From Candidatus Sulfotelmatobacter sp. (GTDB taxonomy: Bacteria > Acidobacteriota > Terriglobia > Terriglobales > Acidobacteriaceae), in contig JASICF010000344.1 in NCBI GenBank assembly GCA_030044775.1, positions 1-13,664 on the forward strand: DNA of 13,664 nt, read 5' to 3'. Shown piece by piece: positions 7,100 through 13,038 of this stretch; within the stretch, counting starts at the first letter, position 1, and every line of letters begins with the position of its first letter. A model generated the notes under the pieces. It worked only from the letters and a program-made list of their open reading frames with translations. It was not told where the DNA came from and made no database searches. A program made the translations under genes and the position numbers.

Positions 7100-7776
7100 C
7101 GCTGCGGCACTCCCGCCCCAGATTGAACAGAACTCGACGTGCGGTCAACAATCTGCCCGGCCCGCAGCCATATGAATTCATCGGCCACGCCTTCGAGCAG
7201 AGTCGCTTGATGGGTGACCACAAAAATTGTCTTGCCGGCGTCGCGCATGCCTCTGAGCAGCCCCACCATTTCCTGCGCCGAATGAACGTCGACATTCGAG
7301 AACGGCTCGTCGAGAAAAAGAATTCGCGGATCGTGGAGGACCGCCCTTGCCAGCGACATGCGCTGACGCATACCCTGCGAATATTGTCCCACCGGCCTCG
7401 CCAGGGCTGGATCGAGCCCTACCGATCGAATTGCGTGCTTGCATCGTTCGTCGCCGGAAATTCCGTAGAGGCGCGCAAAATACTTCAGATTTTCGATCCC
7501 GCTCATCTCGTCGTAGAGCAGGGATGGATGAGCCATATAGCCGATGTCGCGGCAAGCCTCGTGCGGACTCTTACCCATGACGGAAACCTCGCCACGCGTG
7601 GGATGAGCCAAACCTGCGAGAGCGCGCAGGAGCGTGGTCTTTCCCGCTCCGTTGTCCCCGAGAATGACGTGAAATCTGCCGGCGGCAAACTCCGCACTGA
7701 CGCCGCGCAGAGCGGCGAAGCGGCCAAACTGCTTGATCACGTTGTTGACGCTAACGATGGTTGGAGTTTCGATCAC
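7096..7776 (-). CDS. ccmA: Haem exporter ATP-binding protein CcmA
   Basis: This is the ABC ATPase of the CcmABCD complex; ATP hydrolysis frees haem-loaded CcmE from CcmC. All ATPase motifs are present in 226 residues: Walker A GDNGAGKTT at 40-48, ABC signature YSQGMRQR at 132-139, Walker B ILFLDEP at 152-158 and the H-loop His at 189. The protein is about 20 residues longer than typical CcmA, the excess being a Ser-rich C-terminal tail. The best start is GTG 7776 (VIETPTIVSV); no strong ribosome site is seen, and a 64-base gap separates it from ccmE. Identity as CcmA rather than another ABC ATPase rests on the neighbouring ccmB, C, D and E. Confidence 0.93.
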   Translation of the reverse strand: MIETPTIVSVNNVIKQFGRFAALRGVSAEFAAGRFHVILGDNGAGKTTLLRALAGLAHPTRGEVSVMGKSPHEACRDIGYMAHPSLLYDEMSGIENLKYFARLYGISGDERCKHAIRSVGLDPALARPVGQYSQGMRQRMSLARAVLHDPRILFLDEPFSNVDVHSAQEMVGLLRGMRDAGKTIFVVTHQATLLEGVADEFIWLRAGQIVDRTSSSVQSGAGVPQR

Positions 7777-7840
7777 GAGTGCCGAAGTAAACTTGCTCCG
7801 GCGATGAGTGTACCGAAGATGAATGCCTGTTTCTATGGCT

Positions 7841-8323
7841 TCAATTTGAAGCTACGGCCGATTGTGCTCCCGACTGGGTCTGCGTTGTGTCCTTCACCGG
7901 CGCGGCCTGCATTTGATTCCCCGGCTGCTGCGGAGCATATTTCGATGCGCACTTCGCCTGCAAAGCCTTGGCATGAAAAACCCCGTCGCGCCCGAAGCTG
8001 CCATCGGCCAGGGCTTGCGAATCGTCTTTGAATGTGTCCGGAGGGGCTTCGGTTCCCGTGTAGTCAACTGACAGCAACTCAGTCTGCTCCATCAAAACAA
8101 ACTGCACATGAGTTCCCGCCCGCTTGATGGATCCCGGCTGGACATTGCCCGCAACCCGCAGCCGTTTCGTATACGCACTATCGCCCATTTTACGCAGTTC
8201 GCCAATGGTCACGTAATAGCTTTTGCTGTCTTGCACGCCGGTATAGGCAAGATAGCCGAGCAGCACGACGATGACCGCCGTGGCCACTCCAAACTTCATG
8301 TACGTCTTTCGCTCGGTTGACAT
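7841..8323 (-). CDS. ccmE: Haem chaperone CcmE, cysteine (CxxxY) type
   Basis: CcmE carries haem, bound covalently, from CcmC to the cytochrome c ligase. From ATG 8323 it has 160 residues: a short basic N-terminus, one membrane anchor (about 10-27, VATAVIVVLLGYLAYTG), then the OB-fold periplasmic domain with VDYTG and PPDTF and the C-terminal signature LQAKCASKY. The usual haem-binding His is replaced by Cys125, with Tyr129 kept, so the motif is CxxxY rather than HxxxY. Such CcmE proteins are known from some anaerobes (studied in Desulfovibrio) and archaea. The Gln/Ala/Ser-rich tail (about 130-160) is likely disordered. An in-frame GTG at 8338 is possible, but ATG 8323 has GGGGTGG upstream. 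It leads the ccm cluster. Confidence 0.93.
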   Translation of the reverse strand: MSTERKTYMKFGVATAVIVVLLGYLAYTGVQDSKSYYVTIGELRKMGDSAYTKRLRVAGNVQPGSIKRAGTHVQFVLMEQTELLSVDYTGTEAPPDTFKDDSQALADGSFGRDGVFHAKALQAKCASKYAPQQPGNQMQAAPVKDTTQTQSGAQSAVASN

Positions 8324-8356
8324 GCCAAACCACCCCACAATAGCGTTCTCTTAACG

Positions 8357-8385
8357 ACTTTATCCTTCCCCGGATGGAGACTCAA
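8357..8385 (-). promoter_or_regulatory. Possible sigma-70-type promoter for the ccm cluster
   Basis: On the minus strand TTGAGT (8385-8380) and TAAAGT (8362-8357) are separated by exactly 17 bases, each matching four of six consensus positions. Transcription would begin about 30 bases before the ccmE ATG. This is the only reasonable candidate in the short gap before ccmE, but the boxes are weak. Confidence 0.35.
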
Positions 8386-8444
8386 GATTCCAAAAGTCTG
8401 CGCCTCGCTGCCTGAGATTGCTACCAGTTTAGGCGCGTCATGAC

Positions 8445-8879
8445 CTATCTCTCAACTTTCACCCCCTGCGCCGCAGTCGTGTATACACGGAACCGCGACC
8501 CCGGAACGCAGGTGAACGAACCGTCGCGATGGGTAGCGTCTGAATGTGCGCTTTCACGAATTACCACATAATCGCGGATAAAGTAACAAGTCCTGTCGGC
8601 CTCTGGACCGAGCGGTAGACCTTGCGACAGATCATGAGAATTTCCCCACTGATCGCGGGCATCGGCCAGCAAGCCGTTGTACTCCATCTTCGACTGACCC
8701 TCCGCAATCTTCGATTCGAGATTTACCTTCGACTGATTGAGGTCAATCGACGAACTCAGCGACGCCGCACCTTGAAATACCACGAGATCGGAGGAATTAT
8801 TCTGCTGCGATTGCCCGAGGGCAAATCCTGTGCACAGCGCGATGGACATCACGAGGGCAAGCAGTCGGGAAGCTGGCAT
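8445..8879 (-). CDS. Small exported protein of unknown function
   Basis: A 144-residue protein that I do not recognise. It starts with a clear signal peptide (MPASRLLALVMSIALCTGFA, with likely cleavage after ALG near residue 22), so the mature protein of about 120 residues should be periplasmic or secreted. The middle is polar and Ser/Gln/Asn-rich, with a probable helix at about 40-75. The C-terminal part has two cysteines (TCYFIRDYV and FTCVPGSRF) that could form one disulfide. The ATG at 8879 is chosen over an upstream in-frame codon at 8912 because a strong ribosome site, GAGGAGG, lies seven bases upstream and the signal peptide then begins at residue 1. It is divergent from the rpsP operon and upstream of ccmE in the same direction. 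Confidence 0.82.
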   Translation of the reverse strand: MPASRLLALVMSIALCTGFALGQSQQNNSSDLVVFQGAASLSSSIDLNQSKVNLESKIAEGQSKMEYNGLLADARDQWGNSHDLSQGLPLGPEADRTCYFIRDYVVIRESAHSDATHRDGSFTCVPGSRFRVYTTAAQGVKVER

Positions 8880-8886
8880 ACCAAAC

Positions 8887-8893
8887 CCTCCTC
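8887..8893 (-). promoter_or_regulatory. Strong ribosome binding site fixing the start at 8879
   Basis: GAGGAGG on the minus strand, seven bases before ATG 8879. It is one of the strongest Shine-Dalgarno matches in the window and rules out the longer reading of this gene from 8912. Confidence 0.75.
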
Positions 8894-8902
8894 TACAAGC
8901 GA

Positions 8903-8930
8903 ATGATACCACCGTGGCCAGGCCTGTCTG
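8903..8930 (-). promoter_or_regulatory. Possible extended -10 promoter for the small exported protein gene
   Basis: On the minus strand TATCAT (8908-8903) is preceded by TGG, giving an extended -10 (TGnTATCAT). A partial -35, CAGACA (8930-8925), lies 16 bases upstream. The implied leader is only about 17 bases but still contains the ribosome site. Confidence 0.4.
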
Positions 8931-8990
8931 GGCGTTGATCTCAGTGCATAGTCTGGATCTTTATCACAGCCACACTGACCCGTCCTGTCC

Positions 8991-9019
8991 TTGCCACTCC
9001 GCCTAAGTTCCGGCATAAT
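8991..9019 (+). promoter_or_regulatory. Sigma-70-type promoter of the rpsP operon
   Basis: TTGCCA (8991-8996) and CATAAT (9014-9019) are 17 bases apart; each matches five of six consensus positions. The expected transcript start near 9026 gives a leader of about 45 bases before rpsP. This is the best promoter match in the window and sits where a highly expressed ribosomal-protein operon needs one. Confidence 0.7.
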
Positions 9020-9029
9020 AAATGTTTGT

Positions 9030-9059
9030 CTTGATCTCGCCGGACTCTTCCGGAACAAG
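9030..9059 (+). promoter_or_regulatory. Leader hairpin overlapping the rpsP ribosome site
   Basis: CCGGA (9040-9044) and TCCGG (9049-9053) form a perfect five-pair stem with a four-base loop. CTTG (9030-9033) can pair with CAAG (9056-9059) as an outer stem across an uneven internal loop. The outer 3' arm takes in the start of the AAGGA ribosome site (9057-9061), so folding could limit rpsP translation. Whether this regulates anything is inference. Confidence 0.35.
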
Positions 9060-9070
9060 GATATTTCTCC

Positions 9071-9325
9071 GTGTTGATGATTCGCTTGGCGCGCATGGGT
9101 GCGCGCAAACAACCGCACTACCGCATTGTGGTGATCGAAAAAGCCCGCGCGCGCAACGGTAGGCCAGTGGAAGTGGTCGGAACCTATAATCCGCGGACTA
9201 ATCCCGCTACCGTAGATATGAAGCGCGACCGTGTGGATTACTGGGTTTCGAAGGGGGCGCAGATGTCCGAGCGCGTCGGCAAACTTTATTCAAGGCCGGC
9301 GGCCCCGGCAGCGTCCGTAGCATAA
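9071..9325 (+). CDS. rpsP: 30S ribosomal protein S16
   Basis: S16 is a small subunit protein that binds 16S rRNA early in assembly. The 84-residue product has the family N-terminus MLMIRLARMGARKQPHYRIV (1-20), the middle GRPVEVVGTYNP (30-41) and the end YWVSKGAQMSERV, so it is full length with a short Ala/Pro tail. The start is taken as GTG 9071 because AAGGA (9057-9061) is nine bases upstream and S16 proteins usually begin ML-x-IRL; ATG 9077 would be too far. First gene of the operon, two bases before khpA. Confidence 0.96.
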   Translation: MLMIRLARMGARKQPHYRIVVIEKARARNGRPVEVVGTYNPRTNPATVDMKRDRVDYWVSKGAQMSERVGKLYSRPAAPAASVA

Positions 9326-9327
9326 CC

Positions 9328-9570
9328 ATGAGTGAAGCTGCCGCAGACGTTCGCGTTCTGATCGAGAAGATTGCCAAGTGGATGGTCGACGCTCCCGACG
9401 AGGTTTTTGTCGAACAGTTCGATGATGGCGTGATCGAACTGGAAGTCGCGGAAGGCGATGTAGGCAAGATCATCGGCAGGCAGGGACGCAATGTCCGCGC
9501 CTTGCGCGCGCTGTTGAATGCTGCGGCGGCGCGGGCCCGCAAACGTTACACGCTGGAAGTGATCGACTAG
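9328..9570 (+). CDS. khpA: KH-domain RNA-binding protein KhpA (YlqC family)
   Basis: An 80-residue single KH-domain protein. KhpA proteins bind RNA, often with KhpB/Jag, and affect division or translation in Gram-positive bacteria; the role in this lineage is not known. The KH core is clear: GKIIGRQGRNVRALR at 46-60, with the GxxG loop at 50-53, followed by the second helix and the closing strand RYTLEVID. The ATG lies two bases after the rpsP stop without its own ribosome site, suggesting coupled translation. The position between rpsP and rimM is the conserved one. The stop TAG (9568-9570) is in frame with rimM, and no stop codon lies between the two genes. Confidence 0.93.
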   Translation: MSEAAADVRVLIEKIAKWMVDAPDEVFVEQFDDGVIELEVAEGDVGKIIGRQGRNVRALRALLNAAAARARKRYTLEVID

Positions 9571-9675
9571 TATCCGTGCCGGAATCGTCTTTGCCGAATC
9601 GGGCAGAATTACGAGGAAATAAAAGCGGATATCGGCAATCCTGAAATAAGCGGCGAATTTATTACGCTCGCGCGT

Positions 9676-10233
9676 GTGGTGAAAACGCAAGGCAGGCGCG
9701 GCGAAGTTGCGAGCGAGATTTTCAGCGACATTCCTGATCGATTTGCAGCCGGCATGAGGTTGCTGGCGCTGCCGCGCGATGCGGAGTCGCCGCGGCGCGA
9801 ATTGGAACTTGAAGAATTCTGGCCGCACAAGGGATTAGTAGTTTTTAAGTTCGCCGGCGTCGATTCGATTTCCCAGGCCGAAACTCTGGTCGGTTGCGAA
9901 TTGCAGATTCCACGCGACCAGCGCTCTGGGTTACAGCCCGACTGGAGTTACGTAAGCGATCTGGTTGGTTGCACGGTATTCGACGGGGGGCGCGAGATTG
10001 GGAGAATCGAACAAGTACAGTTCGGAACCGGTGAAGCACCTTTGCTGATTGTCCGGGATGCTCACGCGAAACTGCTGGATATTCCGTTTGCCCAAGCATA
10101 TCTCGACCGGGTGGACGTGGAGCAAAAGCAAGTCAGGATGAAACTGCCCGATGGGCTGTTGGACGTGAACGCTCCGCTTACCGCGGAAGAAAAACGCGAG
10201 ATGGCACAACCGAGAAGCAAGAAGAAGCGCTAG
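9676..10233 (+). CDS. rimM: 16S rRNA processing / 30S maturation factor RimM (start unclear)
   Basis: RimM binds S19 and helps mature the 3' (head) domain of the 30S subunit. The first canonical start in this frame is GTG 9676, giving 185 residues. The N-terminal RimM domain is recognised from KTQGRRGEV (3-11). The C-terminal PRC-barrel runs from about 92 to 160 (YVSDLVGCTVFD, EIGRIEQV, LLDIPFA, LPDGLLDV), followed by a basic tail. Upstream in the same frame the codons read EFITLAR directly into VVKTQG, and this is the family's first beta-strand. The real protein therefore probably begins before 9676, yet no ATG, GTG, TTG or CTG occurs in frame back to the khpA stop. ATA 9646, ATC 9631 and ATT 9661 are the only start-like codons near the right place. 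Fourteen bases separate its stop from trmD. Confidence 0.9.
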   Translation: MVKTQGRRGEVASEIFSDIPDRFAAGMRLLALPRDAESPRRELELEEFWPHKGLVVFKFAGVDSISQAETLVGCELQIPRDQRSGLQPDWSYVSDLVGCTVFDGGREIGRIEQVQFGTGEAPLLIVRDAHAKLLDIPFAQAYLDRVDVEQKQVRMKLPDGLLDVNAPLTAEEKREMAQPRSKKKR

Positions 10234-10247
10234 GGTTTGGTTTCGCG

Positions 10248-11069
10248 ATGAAGGCCGACATTGTAACGATATTTCCGGACTTCTTCCGCGGGCCGCTGGA
10301 TTACGGCATTACCCGCCGCGCCCAGGAAATGGGGCTGGCGACGATTCAGATACACGACCTTCGAGAGTTCACTCACGATCGTCATCGCACTGTGGATGAT
10401 CGCCCGTTTGGCGGCGGTGAAGGCATGGTGCTAAGGCCGGAACCGCTGTTTGAATGTCTCGACACGCTGGATGTTGTGTCCAGAGAGGATCGCATTGCCG
10501 GGCGCGCGAAACAATCCGTGGTTTTGCTTTCGGCGCAAGGGCAGCGATTCACGCAGAATGTGGCTACCGAGCTATCGCGCCTAGAGCGGATTATTTTGAT
10601 CTGCGGGCGTTACGAAGGCGTGGACGAACGCGTTGCAGATTTCCTGGCTGATCGGGAACTGTCGGTCGGGGATTACGTTCTCAGCGGTGGTGAAATCGCC
10701 GCGACAGTTATTATCGAGGCGGTCTTGCGGTTATTGCCCGGAGCGGTAGGAAACGTGGCGTCGACCCAGCAGGAGTCGTTTACGGTCGATGTGAAAACGA
10801 GAATCCGCGAACGAGCGGATTCAACTTGCGGCTCGAACGGATTGCTGGATTATCCGCACTACACGCGGCCGGCGCAATTTCGCGGTATGGCTGTGCCGGA
10901 AGCGTTGATGACCGGCAATCACGAAGAAATCCGGCGCTGGCGACGTGAGCGTGCGCTGGAGAAAACGATGCGCAATCGCCCCGATTTGCTCGAGGGCACC
11001 GAACTGAGCGCGGAAGGCTCACAACGACTGAACGGACTGAAAGAAGATGGGCTGAAAAAGCTCCGATGA
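10248..11069 (+). CDS. trmD: tRNA (guanine-37-N1)-methyltransferase TrmD
   Basis: TrmD uses S-adenosylmethionine to make m1G37 next to the anticodon, preventing +1 frameshifting. The 273-residue protein carries the SPOUT trefoil-knot motifs: DDRPFGGGEGMV at 50-61, LICGRYEGVDERV at 117-129 and SVGDYVLSGGE at 139-149. The C-terminal domain has LLDYPHYTRP at 199-208 with the conserved Asp, and TGNHEEIRRWR at 222-232. Between ESF (176-178) and GLLDYPHYTRP lies a segment of about 20 residues, longer than in the E. coli protein and falling in the interdomain linker. The ATG at 10248 fits the family N-terminus. Its ribosome site is weak (AGGG beside the rimM stop), so expression is probably coupled. 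Confidence 0.96.
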   Translation: MKADIVTIFPDFFRGPLDYGITRRAQEMGLATIQIHDLREFTHDRHRTVDDRPFGGGEGMVLRPEPLFECLDTLDVVSREDRIAGRAKQSVVLLSAQGQRFTQNVATELSRLERIILICGRYEGVDERVADFLADRELSVGDYVLSGGEIAATVIIEAVLRLLPGAVGNVASTQQESFTVDVKTRIRERADSTCGSNGLLDYPHYTRPAQFRGMAVPEALMTGNHEEIRRWRRERALEKTMRNRPDLLEGTELSAEGSQRLNGLKEDGLKKLR

Positions 11070-11204
11070 AAGAGGGCGGAGGGCGAGTCAAAGAAGCAGA
11101 AGCTCCGTCCGGCGAAATGGGCGGCGCGATAGTTATTTCAAGAAAATTGCGCTGAATTTCGCAAGCGGCACCAACCTTTAAAAATTCAGGAAGGATTCAT
11201 CTTT

Positions 11205-11549
11205 ATGTCGAACCTGGTGATTGAAAAGCTCCTCGCCAAAACGCAGCGCACCGATGTCCCCGATTTTCATGCCGGCGATACGGTTCGAGTGCATGTGAAG
11301 ATCAAAGAGGGCGATAAGGAGCGCCTGCAGGCGTTTGAAGGCGTCGTGATCAAGCGCGACCGTGGTCCGCAGGCGAGTTTCACGGTGCGCAAGATCAGCT
11401 TCGGCCAAGGAGTGGAGCGCATCTTTCCGCTGCACTCGAGGGTGATCGATAAAGTCGACGTTGTGCGTTCCTCCAAAGTCCGCCGGGCAAAGCTGTATTA
11501 TTTGCGCGGATTGAAAGGAAAGGCTGCTCGCCTGCGCGACGTAGAATAG
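11205..11549 (+). CDS. rplS: 50S ribosomal protein L19
   Basis: L19 sits at the 30S-50S interface. The 114-residue protein is full length, with the hallmarks FHAGDTVRVHVKIKEG (21-36), QAFEGVVI (42-49), FTVRKIS and GVERIFPLHSRVIDKVDVVR (69-88), and YYLRGLKGKAARLR at the end. The ATG has AGGAAGGA ending 9 bases upstream, much stronger than the sites of khpA and trmD. A 135-base gap separates it from trmD. That gap has no convincing promoter, only a weak TTGCG/CGCAA stem at 11147-11164. Last gene of the rpsP operon. Confidence 0.96.
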   Translation: MSNLVIEKLLAKTQRTDVPDFHAGDTVRVHVKIKEGDKERLQAFEGVVIKRDRGPQASFTVRKISFGQGVERIFPLHSRVIDKVDVVRSSKVRRAKLYYLRGLKGKAARLRDVE

Positions 11550-11585
11550 TTGCTCCACGCGAGAAACTCGATGTTGGCGTCCCGT

Positions 11586-11602
11586 CCTGTTGCGGCAACA
11601 GG
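11586..11602. terminator. Short hairpin between the converging rplS and crp-type genes
   Basis: CCTGTTG (11586-11592) and CAACAGG (11596-11602) form a perfect seven-pair stem with a three-base loop, 36 bases past the rplS stop. There is no T-run on either side, so it may be a weak or factor-dependent end point, or simply a stabilising 3' structure. Near it lies the 14-base palindrome GCAATTGCAATTGC, just before the end of the opposite gene. Confidence 0.3.
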
Positions 11603-11658
11603 AATCAGTTCAGGCAACAAGCGCATACCGCGGCCGCGAGCAATTGCAATTGCAACAC

Positions 11659-12372
11659 TTAGACTGCGAGCGCTTCCAATCCAACTCGGTCGCGAATAAT
11701 GAGGTTCGTCCCTTCCAGGCGGATCAACCTCTTTTTCTTGAGTTCGCTGAGCAGGCGTGTGACCGTTTCGCGCGAAGAGCCGATTCTTTGTGCCATCTCC
11801 TCATGGGTCATGGGAGAACGGAGCTGTTGTTCGTGCAAGTCGTCGCTCGCCGGAGGAGCACACGACAACAGCAGCCGGGCCAGTTTCCCCGAAGAAGAAC
11901 GGGCCAGGACGAGGTCGTGAATGTCGCGGTACGCCCCTTGAAATTCCCGGCTCAACCAAAGCGCCGCGTGCAATCCGACTTCACTCTGATTCTGAAGAAG
12001 GTTCATCAGATCGGTCCGGCTAATGAAATTCAACTGGCACGGTGAAGCGGTTTCCGCGGTCATCTCGTAGTTGGTGGCTGAAATGGCGGCACTCAAGCCC
12101 AGAACCTCACCGGCCTCGGCCTGCTTCAGGATCAGCACCTTCCCCTCTTTAGAGGTGGTCGAGAGCTTCACTTTCCCGGAGCACAAAACGAATATGCCCC
12201 GCGGCGTCTGACCTTCGACAAACAGTACGGCACCGGCCGGCATTACCGTGTGATGGCTGACCAAGTCGGTTGAGCGAGTCACGGGAGTCGAAAATCTGCA
12301 GAAAAATCCGTCCCGGCTTGCCTTGCAGCCCATGCAGCTCTCGATGATTTCAAGACCGTAGGGAGTTCTCAT
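11659..12372 (-). CDS. Crp/Fnr-family transcriptional regulator with FNR-like cysteines
   Basis: A 237-residue DNA-binding regulator. The cyclic-nucleotide-type sensor barrel spans about 35-125 and the winged helix-turn-helix about 160-222 (MTHEEMAQRIGSSRETVTRLL at 188-208). Four cysteines are placed as in FNR: C13-x2-C16-x8-C25 at the N-terminus and C112, which aligns with FNR C122. This suggests an iron-sulfur oxygen or redox sensor. The barrel motif GEVLGLSAAIS lacks the Arg that holds cAMP in CRP, so cAMP is unlikely to be the signal. The recognition helix reads RETVTR, which is CRP-like rather than the FNR ExxSR form. ATG 12372 is preceded by AGAGGTGG. The frame stays open 145 codons further upstream, but without family resemblance. 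The gene stands alone. Confidence 0.92.
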   Translation of the reverse strand: MRTPYGLEIIESCMGCKASRDGFFCRFSTPVTRSTDLVSHHTVMPAGAVLFVEGQTPRGIFVLCSGKVKLSTTSKEGKVLILKQAEAGEVLGLSAAISATNYEMTAETASPCQLNFISRTDLMNLLQNQSEVGLHAALWLSREFQGAYRDIHDLVLARSSSGKLARLLLSCAPPASDDLHEQQLRSPMTHEEMAQRIGSSRETVTRLLSELKKKRLIRLEGTNLIIRDRVGLEALAV

Positions 12373-12840
12373 ACCCACCTCTGCTGTCTGTCTTCGGTAT
12401 TCATTGCGGGCAGAGTTTTGCCTGGGAGATTCCTGGCGCGTGTTCTGGGAATGCTCCAAAAGGGATAAGGCGTGAGCCCGAGTACCCGCATCGGCCCCTC
12501 GAGTTGCGGAAATAATCTCCCATGCTGAACTGTTGTCAGAATTCTTCTGCCACTCGACTTGGCAGGCGAAGAGATAGAGCAGCGAGTCCAAACTGGAGCC
12601 GGTTTCGCTACCGGCCGGAATTCGCCGTTCGCAAGGGTGCTCCGGCTGCCGGGCGCCGAAATTCGGCAACGGCCAACCATGTTTCCGAGAGTCCCAACCG
12701 TGAGACGCTCGACAACTTGAATTCGAAAAGCCCGCAGCAGGCCCCTTGACCGGCTTCTGCAGTGCGCGCAGTACGGTATTCGGCTGGTAATTTCTAACCC
12801 CCAACACGGTTCACCCCTGATCCGGGATGCGGCCAGATCT

Positions 12841-12860
12841 GACGAGTCTGGGAACTCGTC
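12841..12860. repeat. Perfect 7-bp inverted repeat
   Basis: GACGAGT (12841-12847) and ACTCGTC (12854-12860) flank a six-base spacer, CTGGGA. It lies about 470 bases upstream of the Crp/Fnr start. It could be a hairpin or an operator for a dimeric regulator; there is no T-run beside it. Confidence 0.35.
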
Positions 12861-13013
12861 CATCCGAGTTCAGGAAACCTGCCCCAATAGAAATTCCGGA
12901 TACAGGAAGAAGTGCAATTATGGTTCCAGCTCGACTCGGTTCGGGAAAGTCTCAGTTTTGCGCGGGAGAACGTACAATGACGCTAACTCCAGAACTCTTT
13001 TCAAGAAGATTGC

Positions 13014-13029
13014 TGCCGAGAGTTCGGCA
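13014..13029 (-). terminator. Possible weak terminator after the right-hand sigma-54 activator
   Basis: Nine bases past the TGA stop, on the minus strand, TGCCGA and TCGGCA form a six-pair stem with a four-base loop (ACTC). It is followed by a mildly T-rich stretch (GCAATCTTCTT). The stem is short and the T-run broken, so confidence is low. Confidence 0.35.
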
Positions 13030-13038
13030 AGGCGCAAG

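Larger units (their letters stand above)
12373..13038. other. Long gene-free region upstream of the Crp/Fnr gene
   Basis: I see no supported gene in these 666 bases. Overlapping frames are open on both strands but read as chance translations of GC-rich DNA, with no known motif or good ribosome site. The region holds three short inverted repeats (12655-12667, 12841-12860, 13014-13029). The Crp/Fnr promoter should lie here; no pair of boxes stands out, the best being CTGACA with TTATTT about 18 bases on, near 12500-12540 on the minus strand. No sigma-54 site of the TGGCAC-N5-TTGC type was found by eye. A decayed gene or an untranslated RNA cannot be excluded. Confidence 0.45.

Noticed and set aside
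8400..8436. GCGCCT/AGGCGC inverted repeat downstream of the small exported protein gene as a terminator
   Set aside because: The loop is 25 bases and no T-run follows, so it is no better than chance.
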